A stretch of 64,000 nt of DNA from Rhodopirellula islandica (GCF_001027925.1 NZ_LECT01000054.1:124001-188000), one strand, 5' to 3'. Shown: positions 25,746 through 35,327, numbered from the stretch's first letter. Made by a program: numbers and translations. The notes: generated by a model not told the origin, from the sequence alone.

Positions 25746-25953
25746 CACTAACAGGGTTTTTGCGCAGAGCCGCGGCTTCGTCGTTGGAGCGTTGTTTGGT
25801 TTGCCGCGTCGTTCGCTTCGTTGACGCATTTTGGTTGGCAACGACGCGGACACCGCCTCTTTGGCGACGTGGCAATCCTTTGGTAAACTGTTTGGAGTTG
25901 CGACGCTTGTTGGCTTCTGAGTGAAGCGGTGTCGTGAAGAACTTCCGTTAGGC
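25746..25953 (+). repeat. attC site 5 (long type, 208 bp)
   Basis: R'' CACTAAC, L'' GGTTTTTGCGC, L' GTCGTGAAGAAC, R' GTTAGGC (25947-25953). Strongly similar to attC1, including GGCTTCGTCGTTGGAGC and GGACACCGCCTCTTTGG. Its R'' does not match the start core of cassette 5. Confidence 0.83.
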
Positions 25954-26205
25954 GACCTAGCCAAGTCTGAATATCAAGACATTCTTGCAAACGCTACGCA
26001 ACTGCCGATCGACGACCGTCTTCGACTGATCGACGACTTGGCCTCGTCGGTTCCCGACGACCATCCACCACGTCTTTCACCTGAGTGGCTTGCTGAGATC
26101 GACCGCCGCAGCAATGAGATTGACACTGGAACTGTCGAAACTGAAAGCTGGTCAACGATTCGCGCCCGGTTGTTTGAACAAAACGCTGTCCGCGATGCAG
26201 GTTGA
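25921..26205 (+). CDS. Cassette 6: TIGR02574-type addiction-module antitoxin
   Basis: A 94-residue frame whose core matches the short addiction-module antitoxin family: YQDILANATQLPIDDRLRLI, RLSPEWLAEIDRRSNEIDTG and SWSTIRARL. The only start codon found in frame is GTG at 25921, inside the L' arm of attC5, so the first ~11 residues are encoded by the upstream recombination site; a non-standard start nearer 25960 cannot be excluded. The toxin gene begins within its last codons. Confidence 0.8.
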   Translation: MKRCREELPLGDLAKSEYQDILANATQLPIDDRLRLIDDLASSVPDDHPPRLSPEWLAEIDRRSNEIDTGTVETESWSTIRARLFEQNAVRDAG

Positions 26206-26482
26206 TTTTCACCCTGATGCGACAATTGAACTTTCCGATTCCGCCGAATGGTACGCCGAACGAAGTTCGAGAGCTGCTCGCAACTTTTTGGTGGCAGTTG
26301 ATGTAGCGGTTGCGCCAATCATGGACGATCCCAAACGGTTCCTCAGCATTGACGATCGGCACCAATCCTGTAGTGTCATCAAGTTTCCGTTTCAAATAGT
26401 TTTTCGCGTTAACGATGATCGTATCGTTGTCATTGCAGTTGCCCATGCAAAACGCCGTCCTGGATATTGTTGCGGCCGGTAG
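26195..26482 (+). CDS. Cassette 6: RelE/ParE-superfamily toxin
   Basis: A 95-residue toxin starting at ATG 26195, overlapping the antitoxin stop by 11 bases. Family features: MQVDFHPDATIELSDSAEWY, the RFL..DD..H region, and the C-terminal core FPFQIVFRVNDDRIVVIAVA followed by HAKRRPGY. A Trp usually found after RPGY is replaced by Cys. Plasmid-stabilisation-type toxins of this group pair with antitoxins like the preceding gene. Confidence 0.85.
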   Translation: MQVDFHPDATIELSDSAEWYAERSSRAARNFLVAVDVAVAPIMDDPKRFLSIDDRHQSCSVIKFPFQIVFRVNDDRIVVIAVAHAKRRPGYCCGR

Positions 26483-26492
26483 CGTTAGGGTC

Positions 26493-26866
26493 GCCTAACT
26501 ATTCGGGATTTAGGGTCAGCGAGTTACGAGCCTGGATCTAAATGCTCATTCAAGGCGAGCCGCTTTGCGGTGAGGGCGAGCCGGCGACCGTTCCCTGGTG
26601 GTTTTGTCCGTTGGTGCCTGCTCTGACGGAGGGCTCTATCCGCGTTCCGGTTCGGGGCGATGCTTTGGGCGGCCGCTTTCGATCAGTGGCACGGTGTTTC
26701 GAGTTGGGCCGGGTCGATGAATGGTGTTTGCGTTAGTCGCTTCGCGATCACCTTCGCTCTTTGGCATCCGTAACGACTTCCACGGTGGCGAGAGCTCTGT
26801 CGATCTTTTCTTGATGCTGCGACAGCGTGATATTGGATTGTTGCAGCTGGGGTGTTTCCCGTGACG
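26493..26866. other. Right edge of the array and gene-free stretch
   Basis: GCCTAAC at 26493-26499 is the exact complement of the cassette-6 start core GTTAGGC, so it should be R'' of a sixth attC. The downstream sequence does not contain the TTTTACGC-like box or a convincing R', so the site looks truncated. A GTTAGTC at about 26733 is a weak R' candidate. Nothing else recognisable before the stop of the next gene at 26867. Confidence 0.5.
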
Positions 26867-28309
26867 TTACTTCAGCTCAACACGTGTTGGTCGAGCTGTC
26901 TCGGACGTCATGATCCGTGGGAGTTGGAACACGTCGCCCGCTGCGTTGGAAAAGTACAGGTGGGAGTGCGACGGTTTTCGTCCGTGTCCATCCGCCCAGA
27001 TGGCAAAGAAGTCCGGGTGCGCGTTGAGGGCTCGGCGAACGTAGGTGTGGTTCATCTCGCTGCCTTGGGTCATTTGCCGCCTCTTGGTCCAGGTCGCGCC
27101 TTGGTCGACGCTCTTCCACATCGCGACTTCGCCGCCCGGGTTGTAGGGCTGCGGTCCGGGTTCGGTTGGGCCGACGACTCGCCAGTCGTCTTTGGCCAGC
27201 AACCAGAGTTCGCCGGCGTCGTAGTTGTTGTCCGATGTGGTGATGGGCGAGCGTTTCCATTCGCTACCTGTCCAGCGTGCCAGCATCCAGGTGCGAGGAT
27301 CGTTCTTGGGGCCGGATTCGTATCCCTTGCTGGTGATGTACAGCAGCACGGGATGGTCGTTGGTGTCATAGCGAAGGTCTTTCAGGTACACGTTCAGACC
27401 TTCCGCTTCGTAATCGTGGATCAGTGCTTGGTTGTGGACTTCCTTGAGCGGCAGCGTCAGTTCGTCGCCGCCGGCCGTTCGCCAGGTGTCTCCGTTGTCA
27501 GCTGTTTCGAGGTAGTACAGATTGGTGCGCCAGTTCAGTCCTTTGCCTTGCGGGTGATAGTTGAACGTCGACCCTGCTTTGGCCGCGCCGACGCCACTGA
27601 CTTGGTAATGGCCTTGCCCGATCGCGGCCAGGCGTTGCCACGAACTCCACTGGCGACCGTCAGGACTGCTCATGAAACAAATGGTTCGGGCAGCGGGGTA
27701 GTTGTAGCGGGTGAAAAAACCTTGGAAGCCGTTGTCCGAGTGCCACATCTGCATGTAGGAAAAGTTGTTGATCGGCGTGCGACCGTCTTCCTCGGCGCGA
27801 GTTGCCTCCACCAGTTCAAACTCGGCGATGTCGTAGGGACGTTTGCTGCGGTGAATGTAGGACGGGCGTGACTGACCGTGGGAGGTCGAGAAGATCCAAA
27901 TGTGTCCTTTGTCGTCGACGGAAATCACGGGGTTGTCATGCGCGTCGTCGGTCTGCTTGTCCAGCAGGATCGTGGGGCGGGGAACGGTGTTGGTTTCGTG
28001 ATCGTAGTAAGAAACCATGTGCAGCAACTTGCGGCTGTCGTCTGCCGTCGCGCCTCCGAAGCAGAAGAACGTTTTGTTGACTTGTTCGCAGTGGATCGCA
28101 AACGGTTTGTGCTTGGCACAGTAAGTTCCCAGGCCACCGCTGTACTTGTAGACGTATTCATCGCCCGAGGGCTGGTTCATGTACCAAATGCCTCGGTAGC
28201 CATCGGCCTTTTGGTTCAGCGTCACCGGATCATCGGCACGGGCATCGTCAGCGAAAAAGAGCGAAGCCATTGCGATCAGCAAGGTGGGCAATCCGAGTTG
28301 TGTCTTCAT
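26867..28309 (-). CDS. Exported BNR-4-type beta-propeller protein
   Basis: A 480-residue protein with signal peptide (MKTQLGLPTLLIAMASLFFA, cleavage near ARAD). The mature part matches the BNR_4 repeat family (sialidase-like propeller): ADGYRGIWYMNQPSG, GGLGTYCAKHKPFAIHC, DNPVISVDDKGHIWIFSTSH and GDTWRTAGG. Related proteins occur in carbohydrate-degradation loci; whether this is a hydrolase, a lyase or only a binding protein is not clear. It lies 41 bases downstream of an exported FAD oxidoreductase on the same strand, probably co-transcribed. Confidence 0.82.
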   Translation of the reverse strand: MKTQLGLPTLLIAMASLFFADDARADDPVTLNQKADGYRGIWYMNQPSGDEYVYKYSGGLGTYCAKHKPFAIHCEQVNKTFFCFGGATADDSRKLLHMVSYYDHETNTVPRPTILLDKQTDDAHDNPVISVDDKGHIWIFSTSHGQSRPSYIHRSKRPYDIAEFELVEATRAEEDGRTPINNFSYMQMWHSDNGFQGFFTRYNYPAARTICFMSSPDGRQWSSWQRLAAIGQGHYQVSGVGAAKAGSTFNYHPQGKGLNWRTNLYYLETADNGDTWRTAGGDELTLPLKEVHNQALIHDYEAEGLNVYLKDLRYDTNDHPVLLYITSKGYESGPKNDPRTWMLARWTGSEWKRSPITTSDNNYDAGELWLLAKDDWRVVGPTEPGPQPYNPGGEVAMWKSVDQGATWTKRRQMTQGSEMNHTYVRRALNAHPDFFAIWADGHGRKPSHSHLYFSNAAGDVFQLPRIMTSETARPTRVELK

Positions 28310-28350
28310 GGTGCTTTCTTAGGTGGGGATGTTGGTGGGGAGGCGGCTGG

Positions 28351-30201
28351 CTATTCACGTGCTGCCGTTGCCGCGGCGCGGATGAAATCGCCTCGGGTGG
28401 TGGTGCCGTTGGCCTTCGGAAGACCAGCGAGCGGCACACTCATCGACTCGGCCAACGCTCGCCAGCGTTGTTCCAGTTTGGCGTCGAGCGGTTGGTCAAG
28501 TTCGACAGCGTGCCCTGGTGCGGCCTCGGTGTATTGCCCGTGCAGTTTCTTGCCGCGTGGTTTGCGTGGTGTTCCCTCGGGATACAGTTTCAACAGTCCT
28601 CCAGCGGCGCCCCACCACTGCACGCCGGCAAAGTCGGGTGAATCAGGCAGCACGTCGCTGACGTAGATCGTGGCAGAACCATTGGCGTGCAGTTGACTTT
28701 GAAGGCTCGCGACGTCGACTTGCTGTACCGGTTGATCTAGCTGCACGGCCAGAGCTGCAGCGTGCCCGGCGGCTTGTCCCAACGACATCCAGACCGGTTC
28801 CAGCCGCAACGCACAGAATCCGACGTGGGAGGATGAAACGGCCCCCGGTACCAACAAGTTGTCGATCTCTTTGGGGAGCAAGACTCCGTAGGGGATCTGA
28901 TACGGCGGCACGGGATTGTAGAACTCGCCGCTATGTTTGCCGCCGAAACGGGGCCCTTCGTGGTGGGTGCCGTGGCAGTTGTTCCCGTAGTCCGCCATGG
29001 CGATCGAGTCGCGGTGGAATTTCGCACGCGTGCCTTCCTCTGCGTACTCGCTGTCCGTCTGCGTGTAGATGGAAACTCCTTGCATGCGGCGAGCTTCTCG
29101 CACATACAGTTGCGGTGGCAGATGATTGGTGTCCAGAAATTCGTCGCGGCACCATCCCCACTGCTTGGCTTCTTGGCGAAACGCTTCGGGAACCTCCGGG
29201 TCGTTTTGCAGGAAATACAGCAGCCCGACTTGATCTCGGAGGTGCTCGTCATAAATCGCTTGGCGTTCTTCTGCGGTGCCGTCTGGCCAACCGAGGTTTT
29301 TGCCTGGCAATGAAAGCCGCACCAAGCCTCGCGAGACATCGTTGATGTCGTATTTGCCACCGGGCAACACGGGCAGGTGGGCTTTGAAAATGCATTTGCT
29401 CGGGTAGTCGAAAACACGTTCAATCTTCTTTGATGCGATCGCATCCAGCACGCCCACAAAGTCTTCACGCTGGTAGCCAGGCGGAGCGACAGGGGTCACG
29501 CGGTTGGATTCCTCTTGGGTCATGATGAAGCGAAAGTTGTAGGCTTGCAGTTGATCGTCTGCGGCTTCTGGTGCCAGCGATTCGCCGTGTTCATCGCGTC
29601 CTTCACGACCAGCCCGCCACTCGACTCCTGCCATCGCCATCAGGTCGCCCTCGTAACTGCCGTCGACAAAGACGCTGCCGCGAATCGTCCGCGTGTTGCC
29701 TTGTGGGTCAACCAAGGTGGCCGATTCGATGCGTTTCTGCGATTGAGATTCAGAGAGCTTCAACGCCGAGAGAGCGTGTTGATGGATCCGTTCCACGCGG
29801 GGGTGTTCGTCCAGCAAGGCGTGGAACACAGCGAGGTTGACTTTGGGTTCGCCGAATGTGCCGTGGTAGGAAGCCTCCACCTGCGGCGAGTCCGGGCCAT
29901 CGGTTTCGATGTAGTGAGCTTCAACACGATTCGCAAAATCCAGGAACGCCCCGCTGAGGCTTTCGAGCGAATGGAAATCGGTGTGCGACAGACCACTGGT
30001 GACCAATCCACCGATTCGGTTGGTCGGTTCGATCAACAGAACCGACTGCCCGGATTTACCAGCAGCCACCGCCGCGGCAATGCCCGCTGGTGTGGCTCCG
30101 TACACCACCACGTCAACGTTGGGATCGGCAGCCACCGCTGGGGGTGCTTTGAAACCGCAGAATAAAATCACGGCCCCGGCCAGCCACGCAAATCGACTCA
30201 T
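28351..30201 (-). CDS. Exported FAD-dependent oxidoreductase
   Basis: A 616-residue protein of the FAD_oxidored family (PF12831). A signal peptide (MSRFAWLAGAVILFCGFK, ending APPAVA) precedes the dinucleotide-binding motif VDVVVYGATPAGIAAAVAAG and LLIEPTNRIGGLVTSGLSHT. Other family blocks are GSVFVDGSYEGDLMAMAGVE, DFVGVLDAIASKK and LVPGAVSSSHVGFCALRLEP. Substrate unknown; exported members are common in planctomycetes and verrucomicrobia in sugar-utilisation settings. Upstream partner of the BNR-4 protein. Confidence 0.85.
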   Translation of the reverse strand: MSRFAWLAGAVILFCGFKAPPAVAADPNVDVVVYGATPAGIAAAVAAGKSGQSVLLIEPTNRIGGLVTSGLSHTDFHSLESLSGAFLDFANRVEAHYIETDGPDSPQVEASYHGTFGEPKVNLAVFHALLDEHPRVERIHQHALSALKLSESQSQKRIESATLVDPQGNTRTIRGSVFVDGSYEGDLMAMAGVEWRAGREGRDEHGESLAPEAADDQLQAYNFRFIMTQEESNRVTPVAPPGYQREDFVGVLDAIASKKIERVFDYPSKCIFKAHLPVLPGGKYDINDVSRGLVRLSLPGKNLGWPDGTAEERQAIYDEHLRDQVGLLYFLQNDPEVPEAFRQEAKQWGWCRDEFLDTNHLPPQLYVREARRMQGVSIYTQTDSEYAEEGTRAKFHRDSIAMADYGNNCHGTHHEGPRFGGKHSGEFYNPVPPYQIPYGVLLPKEIDNLLVPGAVSSSHVGFCALRLEPVWMSLGQAAGHAAALAVQLDQPVQQVDVASLQSQLHANGSATIYVSDVLPDSPDFAGVQWWGAAGGLLKLYPEGTPRKPRGKKLHGQYTEAAPGHAVELDQPLDAKLEQRWRALAESMSVPLAGLPKANGTTTRGDFIRAAATAARE

Positions 30202-30348
30202 GTTGAAACTCCACAGATAGAAACGCTCCGAAGCACAGCATCATAGCCTCTCCAGCGGGCTGGTTTTCGGCAGGCGAATGGGTTTGATCGACCAGAGATG
30301 GAATGCTCGCGCGCCGCGATCCTTCATCGAGTCAGCGCAGACACACGA

Positions 30349-32031
30349 TCAAGAGATGATCCAACCGATGATCCCTGCGAACAGCGTGTAATACAGGAAC
30401 GCGGGAAGGGTGCGGCGCAGCACCAGGCCTTCTTGTCCGAGCAAGCCGACCACGGCGCAGGCGGCGACCACATTGTGAACGCAGATCATGTTGCCTGCAG
30501 CACCTCCAACCGCTTGCAACGCCACACCCCAAGTCGGATCCGTGCCGATGTGTTGAGCGACCGAAAATTGAAACTCGGAAAACATCATGTTGCTGAACGT
30601 GTTGGATCCGGCGATGAAGGCTCCCAGGCCACCCACGAGCGGCGCGACCAGCGGCCATCCGTCGCCCATCCACTGACCTGCTTGCGTTGCGAGCACGATC
30701 GGCATTTTATCCAGTGTTCCATCGCGACCGCCGTCGGAATGGATGAAGACTTGAACCATCGGCACTGAAAACAGCAACGGGATCGAAGCCCGAGCGATCA
30801 TGCGAAAGCTGCGACGCCACGCCAATCGAGTGGCTGCGGTTGGTGTCCGGTGCAACGCGACCGTCAGCAGCGAAACCACCACGAAAATCGTTCCTGGCAA
30901 ATACAGCGGTTCGATCCGAACGCTGACGGACGAACAGCCAAGAATGGAATCGAAATTCCAGGCGACCGAACGGATCGCTTCCGTCACGGGGGCGACCAAG
31001 CGGGTGAGCAACAGCAGCACCGCAACCAACAAGTACGGCGTCCAAGCCAACCAGGGTGGCAGGACCCGCATCGCGTTGGGAGACGCAAGCGTGTCCCGCT
31101 CTGTCTTTGCGTCCGGCGCTCGCCCGGTCCATTCCGGAGGCCACGTGGACGATTCCGCGAACGTCCACACCTTGCCGTCCCGTGGCATCATCCAACCACG
31201 ACGGGCCGCCGTCGTCACCAGCGTCAAACCGACCAAGGCACCGATCAGCGAGGGGAATTCCGGGCCCAGGAAGATCGCCGTCAACACGTACGGGACCGTC
31301 ATTGAAAGCGAGGCGAACAAAGCGAACCGCCAGACAGCCAGTCCCTCGGAAAACTGACGGTTGGCACCGAAGGTTCTGGTCAGCACACAAACCATGATCA
31401 GCGGGATGAACAACCCGACGGTCGCGTGCAGCACCGCGACTTTGATTGCGATGAGTTGCAGGAATTCGGACCAGGGGACGAGTCCCTGCTCAACCGCCAG
31501 CGTTTGAGCGGCGGCGGATCCGGACAGACCTTTGTCGACGCCGACCAAGATCGGCGTCCCGACCGCGCCAAACGAGACCGGCGTGCTTTGGATGATCATG
31601 CCGCAAAAGACCGCGGCCAAGGCTGGGAATCCCAGCCCGACCAACAGCGGAACGCAGACGGCCGCCGGGGTGCCGAAACCGGCGGCTCCTTCGATGAACG
31701 ATCCGAACAGCCACGCGATGATGATGGCTTGAACCCGAGCGTCGGGCGACAGGTTGCTGAACGAAGAGCGGATCGTGCTGATCGCGCCGCTGACCGTCAA
31801 GGATTCCAGCAGCAGAATCGCGCCGAAAACGATGAATAGCAAACTGACTGCAATGATCACGCCTTTGATCGATGCGGCCGCGACCTGCAGAGCGGGGACT
31901 TGCCAAACCAAAGCCGACAACGCGGCGGTCAAGACAAACGCGACCGGCATCGCGCGTGCAGCCGGCCAACGCAGCCCGACCAACAACACGCCAACGGTCA
32001 GGATCGGCAGCAAGGCGACCAGAGCGAGCAT
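30349..32031 (-). CDS. lctP: L-lactate permease family transporter
   Basis: A 560-residue, very hydrophobic inner-membrane protein with about 12-14 membrane segments. Start at ATG 32031; a TTG five codons upstream is less likely. LctP-family signatures: [40 protein letters not shown], and [22 protein letters not shown] sequence near the C-terminus. Family members import L-lactate (and glycolate) with protons. No lactate dehydrogenase gene is nearby. Confidence 0.9.
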   Translation of the reverse strand: MLALVALLPILTVGVLLVGLRWPAARAMPVAFVLTAALSALVWQVPALQVAAASIKGVIIAVSLLFIVFGAILLLESLTVSGAISTIRSSFSNLSPDARVQAIIIAWLFGSFIEGAAGFGTPAAVCVPLLVGLGFPALAAVFCGMIIQSTPVSFGAVGTPILVGVDKGLSGSAAAQTLAVEQGLVPWSEFLQLIAIKVAVLHATVGLFIPLIMVCVLTRTFGANRQFSEGLAVWRFALFASLSMTVPYVLTAIFLGPEFPSLIGALVGLTLVTTAARRGWMMPRDGKVWTFAESSTWPPEWTGRAPDAKTERDTLASPNAMRVLPPWLAWTPYLLVAVLLLLTRLVAPVTEAIRSVAWNFDSILGCSSVSVRIEPLYLPGTIFVVVSLLTVALHRTPTAATRLAWRRSFRMIARASIPLLFSVPMVQVFIHSDGGRDGTLDKMPIVLATQAGQWMGDGWPLVAPLVGGLGAFIAGSNTFSNMMFSEFQFSVAQHIGTDPTWGVALQAVGGAAGNMICVHNVVAACAVVGLLGQEGLVLRRTLPAFLYYTLFAGIIGWIIS

Positions 32032-32437
32032 CAAGGTTGCCCCCAAGGGCGCAAAGATCGTTCAGGACTCTTGGTTTTCATTCTGCTTGTCTTGGGTGGG
32101 CAATGAAGCATGCTCTTTGCGTTCTTGAGTTTGGCTTCGAAATCATTGGGAAGGAACTTTTGAGACGAGAGTAGGAGGAAGGACGCGAACCCTCCGGTAA
32201 CACACCAGTCGGATCATTGACTGTTGATGCACTGGGACGCGTTGCAAGTTTTGAAGTTGCGTCTTGTCGATTGGTTTGATTGGCCATCTTCCATGAACAT
32301 CATAGACAACGGCATCGCCCATGGATGGAGGGTACGTTACGAATGGGGTTGCCAAAGGCGTTTGGCCATCAACGAAATGAACACAGCTTCAAAAGCGTAG
32401 GCAAGAGATTTCGATGATCCGCTTGATTGACCAGCGA
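32032..32437. other. Intergenic region, nothing recognised
   Basis: About 400 bases between two minus-strand transporter genes. No RNA gene, strong hairpin or protein-like frame was recognised. It presumably holds the promoter of the lactate permease gene. Confidence 0.3.
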
Positions 32438-33766
32438 TCAGTCTGCCAATTCACTCCGTTGCTGCATCCATCGTTGGAACACCAAGCCGATCGCGACCAA
32501 AGCGAGTCCGATGATCCAGATTTTGGGTTGCACCCAGAACGCCAAACCCAGGCAAGAGGCCAAGCCCAGCCAGGGGACAATCGGAGGGAACAGGCGTTCG
32601 TTCACGGTCAGACGCGTTGCTGCGAGGTTGGTCAGCGCGTAGTAGACCAGCACGGTGAAGGCACTGAACGACCAAGTCGTTTTGACATCACCGATCAGCG
32701 CGAGTGATCCCACGCCCATTCCCACCGCGATGACAGCGACGTATGGCGTGGAACTCTGGTTCGAGACCGTCGCCAAACCACCAGGCAAGTCACCGCGTCG
32801 GCCCATCGCGAAAACAACTCTTGATAGGCCGAGGATCAGGTTGAGAAGCACACCGAGCATTGCGGTCACGGCGCCGATCGAAACCAGTTTGGCGACCAGC
32901 GGTGAATTCAATTGGTTCGCAACGAGTTGCAGCGGCGAGGTTGGTTGAGAGGTGGAACTCAATGTCCCCGTTCCGACTGCCGCGACCGCGACGCCTCCAA
33001 CGATTGCGTACAGCAGCGAAGACACCAGCAGCGTGGCAATGATGGCTCGCGGAATCGTCCGGTGTGGGGTCTGGACTTCTTCGCCGAGTGTCGCAATTCG
33101 GCCATAGCCCGTGTAGGCAACGAACATCAACGCGCAAGCCTCCAGGAACTGCCGCGTTGCGGTCGCGGGATGATCCGATGTAAACAGCGGTGTCATGTTG
33201 GCGAAGCCTTCTCGCCAAGCGACCGGCAAGCCTGCGATCACGAAGCTGGCCAGCGCGATCAGCGTCGTGCTGACGATGGCAATGTTGGTCCAATTGGACC
33301 GCCGGATCCCGCCCAGCAACAACAACGTCGTTGCAAGCACCGCACCAACGGCCACTGGCACGACCCAACCCACGCGATCGATTTCGAGGAGTTGCAGGGC
33401 GTACCCGGCAAGGCCCAACGCGGCGGTCGCAGCTGAAGCGGACTTGGCACACAGAAACATCCAGCCGGCCGTGAAGCCCAGCGATGGTGTCAGCCAGCGA
33501 TACCCGTACTCATAAGTGCCGCCACTGACTGGATGCACCGCCGCCAGTTGTGCGCTGCTGAGCCCATTGAAGGCGGCAACCAAGGCGGCAACGAGAATCG
33601 CAAACACGACGGATGGGCCGGTGATTCCCGCCGCGATTCCGATGCTGACAAAGACCCCGGTGCCGATGATCGATCCCAGTCCCATCATCATGGCGCCGAA
33701 CAGACCCACGTCACGGCGAAGTTGTGCAGGCTCTGGGGTGCGGGATGATTGCAAATCTGCGGTCAT
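32438..33766 (-). CDS. APC-superfamily amino-acid permease
   Basis: A 442-residue membrane protein with about 12 predicted segments. The N-terminal APC hallmark is clear: DVGLFGAMMMGLGSIIGTGV, then GPSVVFAILVAALVAAFNGL and HPVSGGTYEYGYR. The conserved EEVQTPHRTIPRAI block is in the middle. Expected to import amino acids by proton or cation coupling; substrate not predictable. Shorter C-terminus than cationic amino-acid transporters. Confidence 0.9.
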   Translation of the reverse strand: MTADLQSSRTPEPAQLRRDVGLFGAMMMGLGSIIGTGVFVSIGIAAGITGPSVVFAILVAALVAAFNGLSSAQLAAVHPVSGGTYEYGYRWLTPSLGFTAGWMFLCAKSASAATAALGLAGYALQLLEIDRVGWVVPVAVGAVLATTLLLLGGIRRSNWTNIAIVSTTLIALASFVIAGLPVAWREGFANMTPLFTSDHPATATRQFLEACALMFVAYTGYGRIATLGEEVQTPHRTIPRAIIATLLVSSLLYAIVGGVAVAAVGTGTLSSTSQPTSPLQLVANQLNSPLVAKLVSIGAVTAMLGVLLNLILGLSRVVFAMGRRGDLPGGLATVSNQSSTPYVAVIAVGMGVGSLALIGDVKTTWSFSAFTVLVYYALTNLAATRLTVNERLFPPIVPWLGLASCLGLAFWVQPKIWIIGLALVAIGLVFQRWMQQRSELAD

Positions 33767-33779
33767 GAGCGGGCAACGT

Positions 33780-35210
33780 GAAAATCAAAGCGAGAGGGGC
33801 GTTGGCGGTGGACGCGAGTGTATCGAGGGAGACAAGTCGGCGAAGCCCTGGAGGGACAGCAGGTGGAGCCGGCGGATTGACTCCTGTCTTATGCACCAGC
33901 CACGAAGTGGCGACAGGATGTAGCCATCGGCGCCAGCCGATGGAATCGAGGGAAACGAATCGGCGAAGTCCTGGAGGGACGGCAGGTGGTGCGGGCGGAT
34001 TGAGTCCTGTCGCCCCTTCAGGGCTTGGTGGGTTGTTGGGGAGTTTGTTTCCACGGGCTGACGCCCGTGGCGACAACATGTCGTCCCGATCGGGACTGAG
34101 GTGAGTCGTGACGACAACGTGTTGTCCCTGTCGGGACTGAGTTGAGTTGCGAGGACTGTGTGTCGTCCAATTGGAATGGAGTTCGATCGCGAAATCGGGT
34201 CGATCCGATGCCTCCGCGAACCAGCCACGAAGTGGCGACAGGATGTAGCCATCGGCGCCAGCCGATGGGTATCGAGGGAGACGAATTGGCGAAGTCCCGG
34301 AGGGACGGCAGGTTGTGCGGGCGGATTGACTCCTGTCGCCCCTTCAGGGCTTGGTGGGTTGTTGGGGAGCTTGTTTCCACGGGCTGACGCCCGTGGCGAC
34401 AACATGTCGTCCCTGTCGGGACTGAGTTGAGACGTGGTGCCAACATGTCGTCCCTGTCGGGACTGAGGTGAGTCGCGAGGACTGTGTGTCGTCCAGTTGG
34501 AATGGAGTTCGGTCGCGAAATCGGGTCGATCCGATGCCTCCGCGCACCAGCCACGAAGTGGCGACAGGATGTAGCCATCGGCGCCAGCCGATGGGTATCG
34601 AGGGAAACGAATCGGCGAAGTCCCGGAGGGACGGCAGGTGGTGCGGGCGGATTGAGTCCTGTCGCCCCTTCAGGGCTTGGTGGGTGTTGGGGAGTTTGTT
34701 TCCACGGGCTGACGCCCGTGGCGACAGCATGTCGTCCCTGTCGGGACTGAGGTGAGACGTGGCAACAATGCGTCGTCCCTGTCGGGACTGAGGTGAGACG
34801 TGGCGACAACGTGTTGTCCCTGTCGGGACTGAGTTGAGTCGCGAGCACTGCGCGTCGTCCAATTGGAATGGAGTTCGGTCGCGAAATCGGGTCGATCGGA
34901 TGCCTCCGCGCACCAGCCACGAAGTGGCGACAGGATGTAGCCATCGGCGCCAGCCGATGGGTTTCGAGGGAACGAATCGGCGAAGTCCCGGAGGGACGGC
35001 AGGTGGTGCGGGCGGATTGAGTCCTGTCGCCCCTTCAGGGCTTGGTGGGTTGTTGGGGAGTTTGTTTCCACGGGCTGACGCCCGTGGCGACAACGTGTCG
35101 TCCCTGTCGGGACTGAGGTGAGTCGCGGCGACAACGCGTCGTCCCTATCGGGACTGAGGTGAGACGTGGGGACAACGTGTTGTCCCTGTCGGGACTGAGG
35201 TGGGGCACAA
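33780..35210. repeat. Tandem non-coding repeat array, four copies
   Basis: Copies begin at the same sequence (CCAGCCACGAAGTGGCGACA) at 33896, 34221, 34547 and 34913, with lengths of 325, 326, 366 and about 300 bases; a partial unit precedes them. Each is built from short palindromes such as CCACGGGCTGACGCCCGTGG, GTCCCTGTCGGGAC and CATCGGCGCCAGCCGATG. A ~41 bp sub-repeat ending TCGTCCCTGTCGGGACTGAG varies between two and three copies per unit. Open frames on both strands are by-products. Not a CRISPR: units are long, contiguous and lack unique spacers. Confidence 0.92.
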
Positions 35211-35327
35211 AGAGCAAACGAGAATCGCTGGCGGTGGACCTACAGCCCGGTGCTGGTGTGGATTAGGATGTAGGACCAGCAAGCGCATGCTGCGTCACGG
35301 CCCTTTCCTCCAACGAACGTCTCGACC

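Larger units (their letters stand above)
22519..26499 (+). mobile_element. Integron gene-cassette array without integrase (CALIN), six cassettes
   Basis: A run of small genes separated by attC-type sites. The array starts at core GTTAGCC (22519-22525). Five attC sites follow (22863-23072, 23464-23600, 24023-24158, 24719-24855, 25746-25953), then a sixth R'' core GCCTAAC at 26493-26499. Each site starts with an (R)YYYAAC-like core, soon followed by a TTTTACGC-like box. It ends with GTCGTAAAAACTTTCC-like sequence and GTTRRRY. Start/end cores of cassettes 1, 2, 3 and 6 are exact complements over the six cassette-borne bases. No integrase gene is in the window, so this fits the definition of a CALIN; a distant or lost intI is possible. 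Cargo: two unknown proteins, three toxin-antitoxin modules and one broken gene. Confidence 0.87.

Noticed and set aside
33785-35134. Long open frames on both strands within the tandem array (up to about 300 codons)
   Set aside because: They follow the repeat period, occur in several frames at once, and are low-complexity translations of palindromes.
33780-35210. A CRISPR array
   Set aside because: Units exceed 290 bp, are contiguous and have no unique spacers; no cas genes are present.
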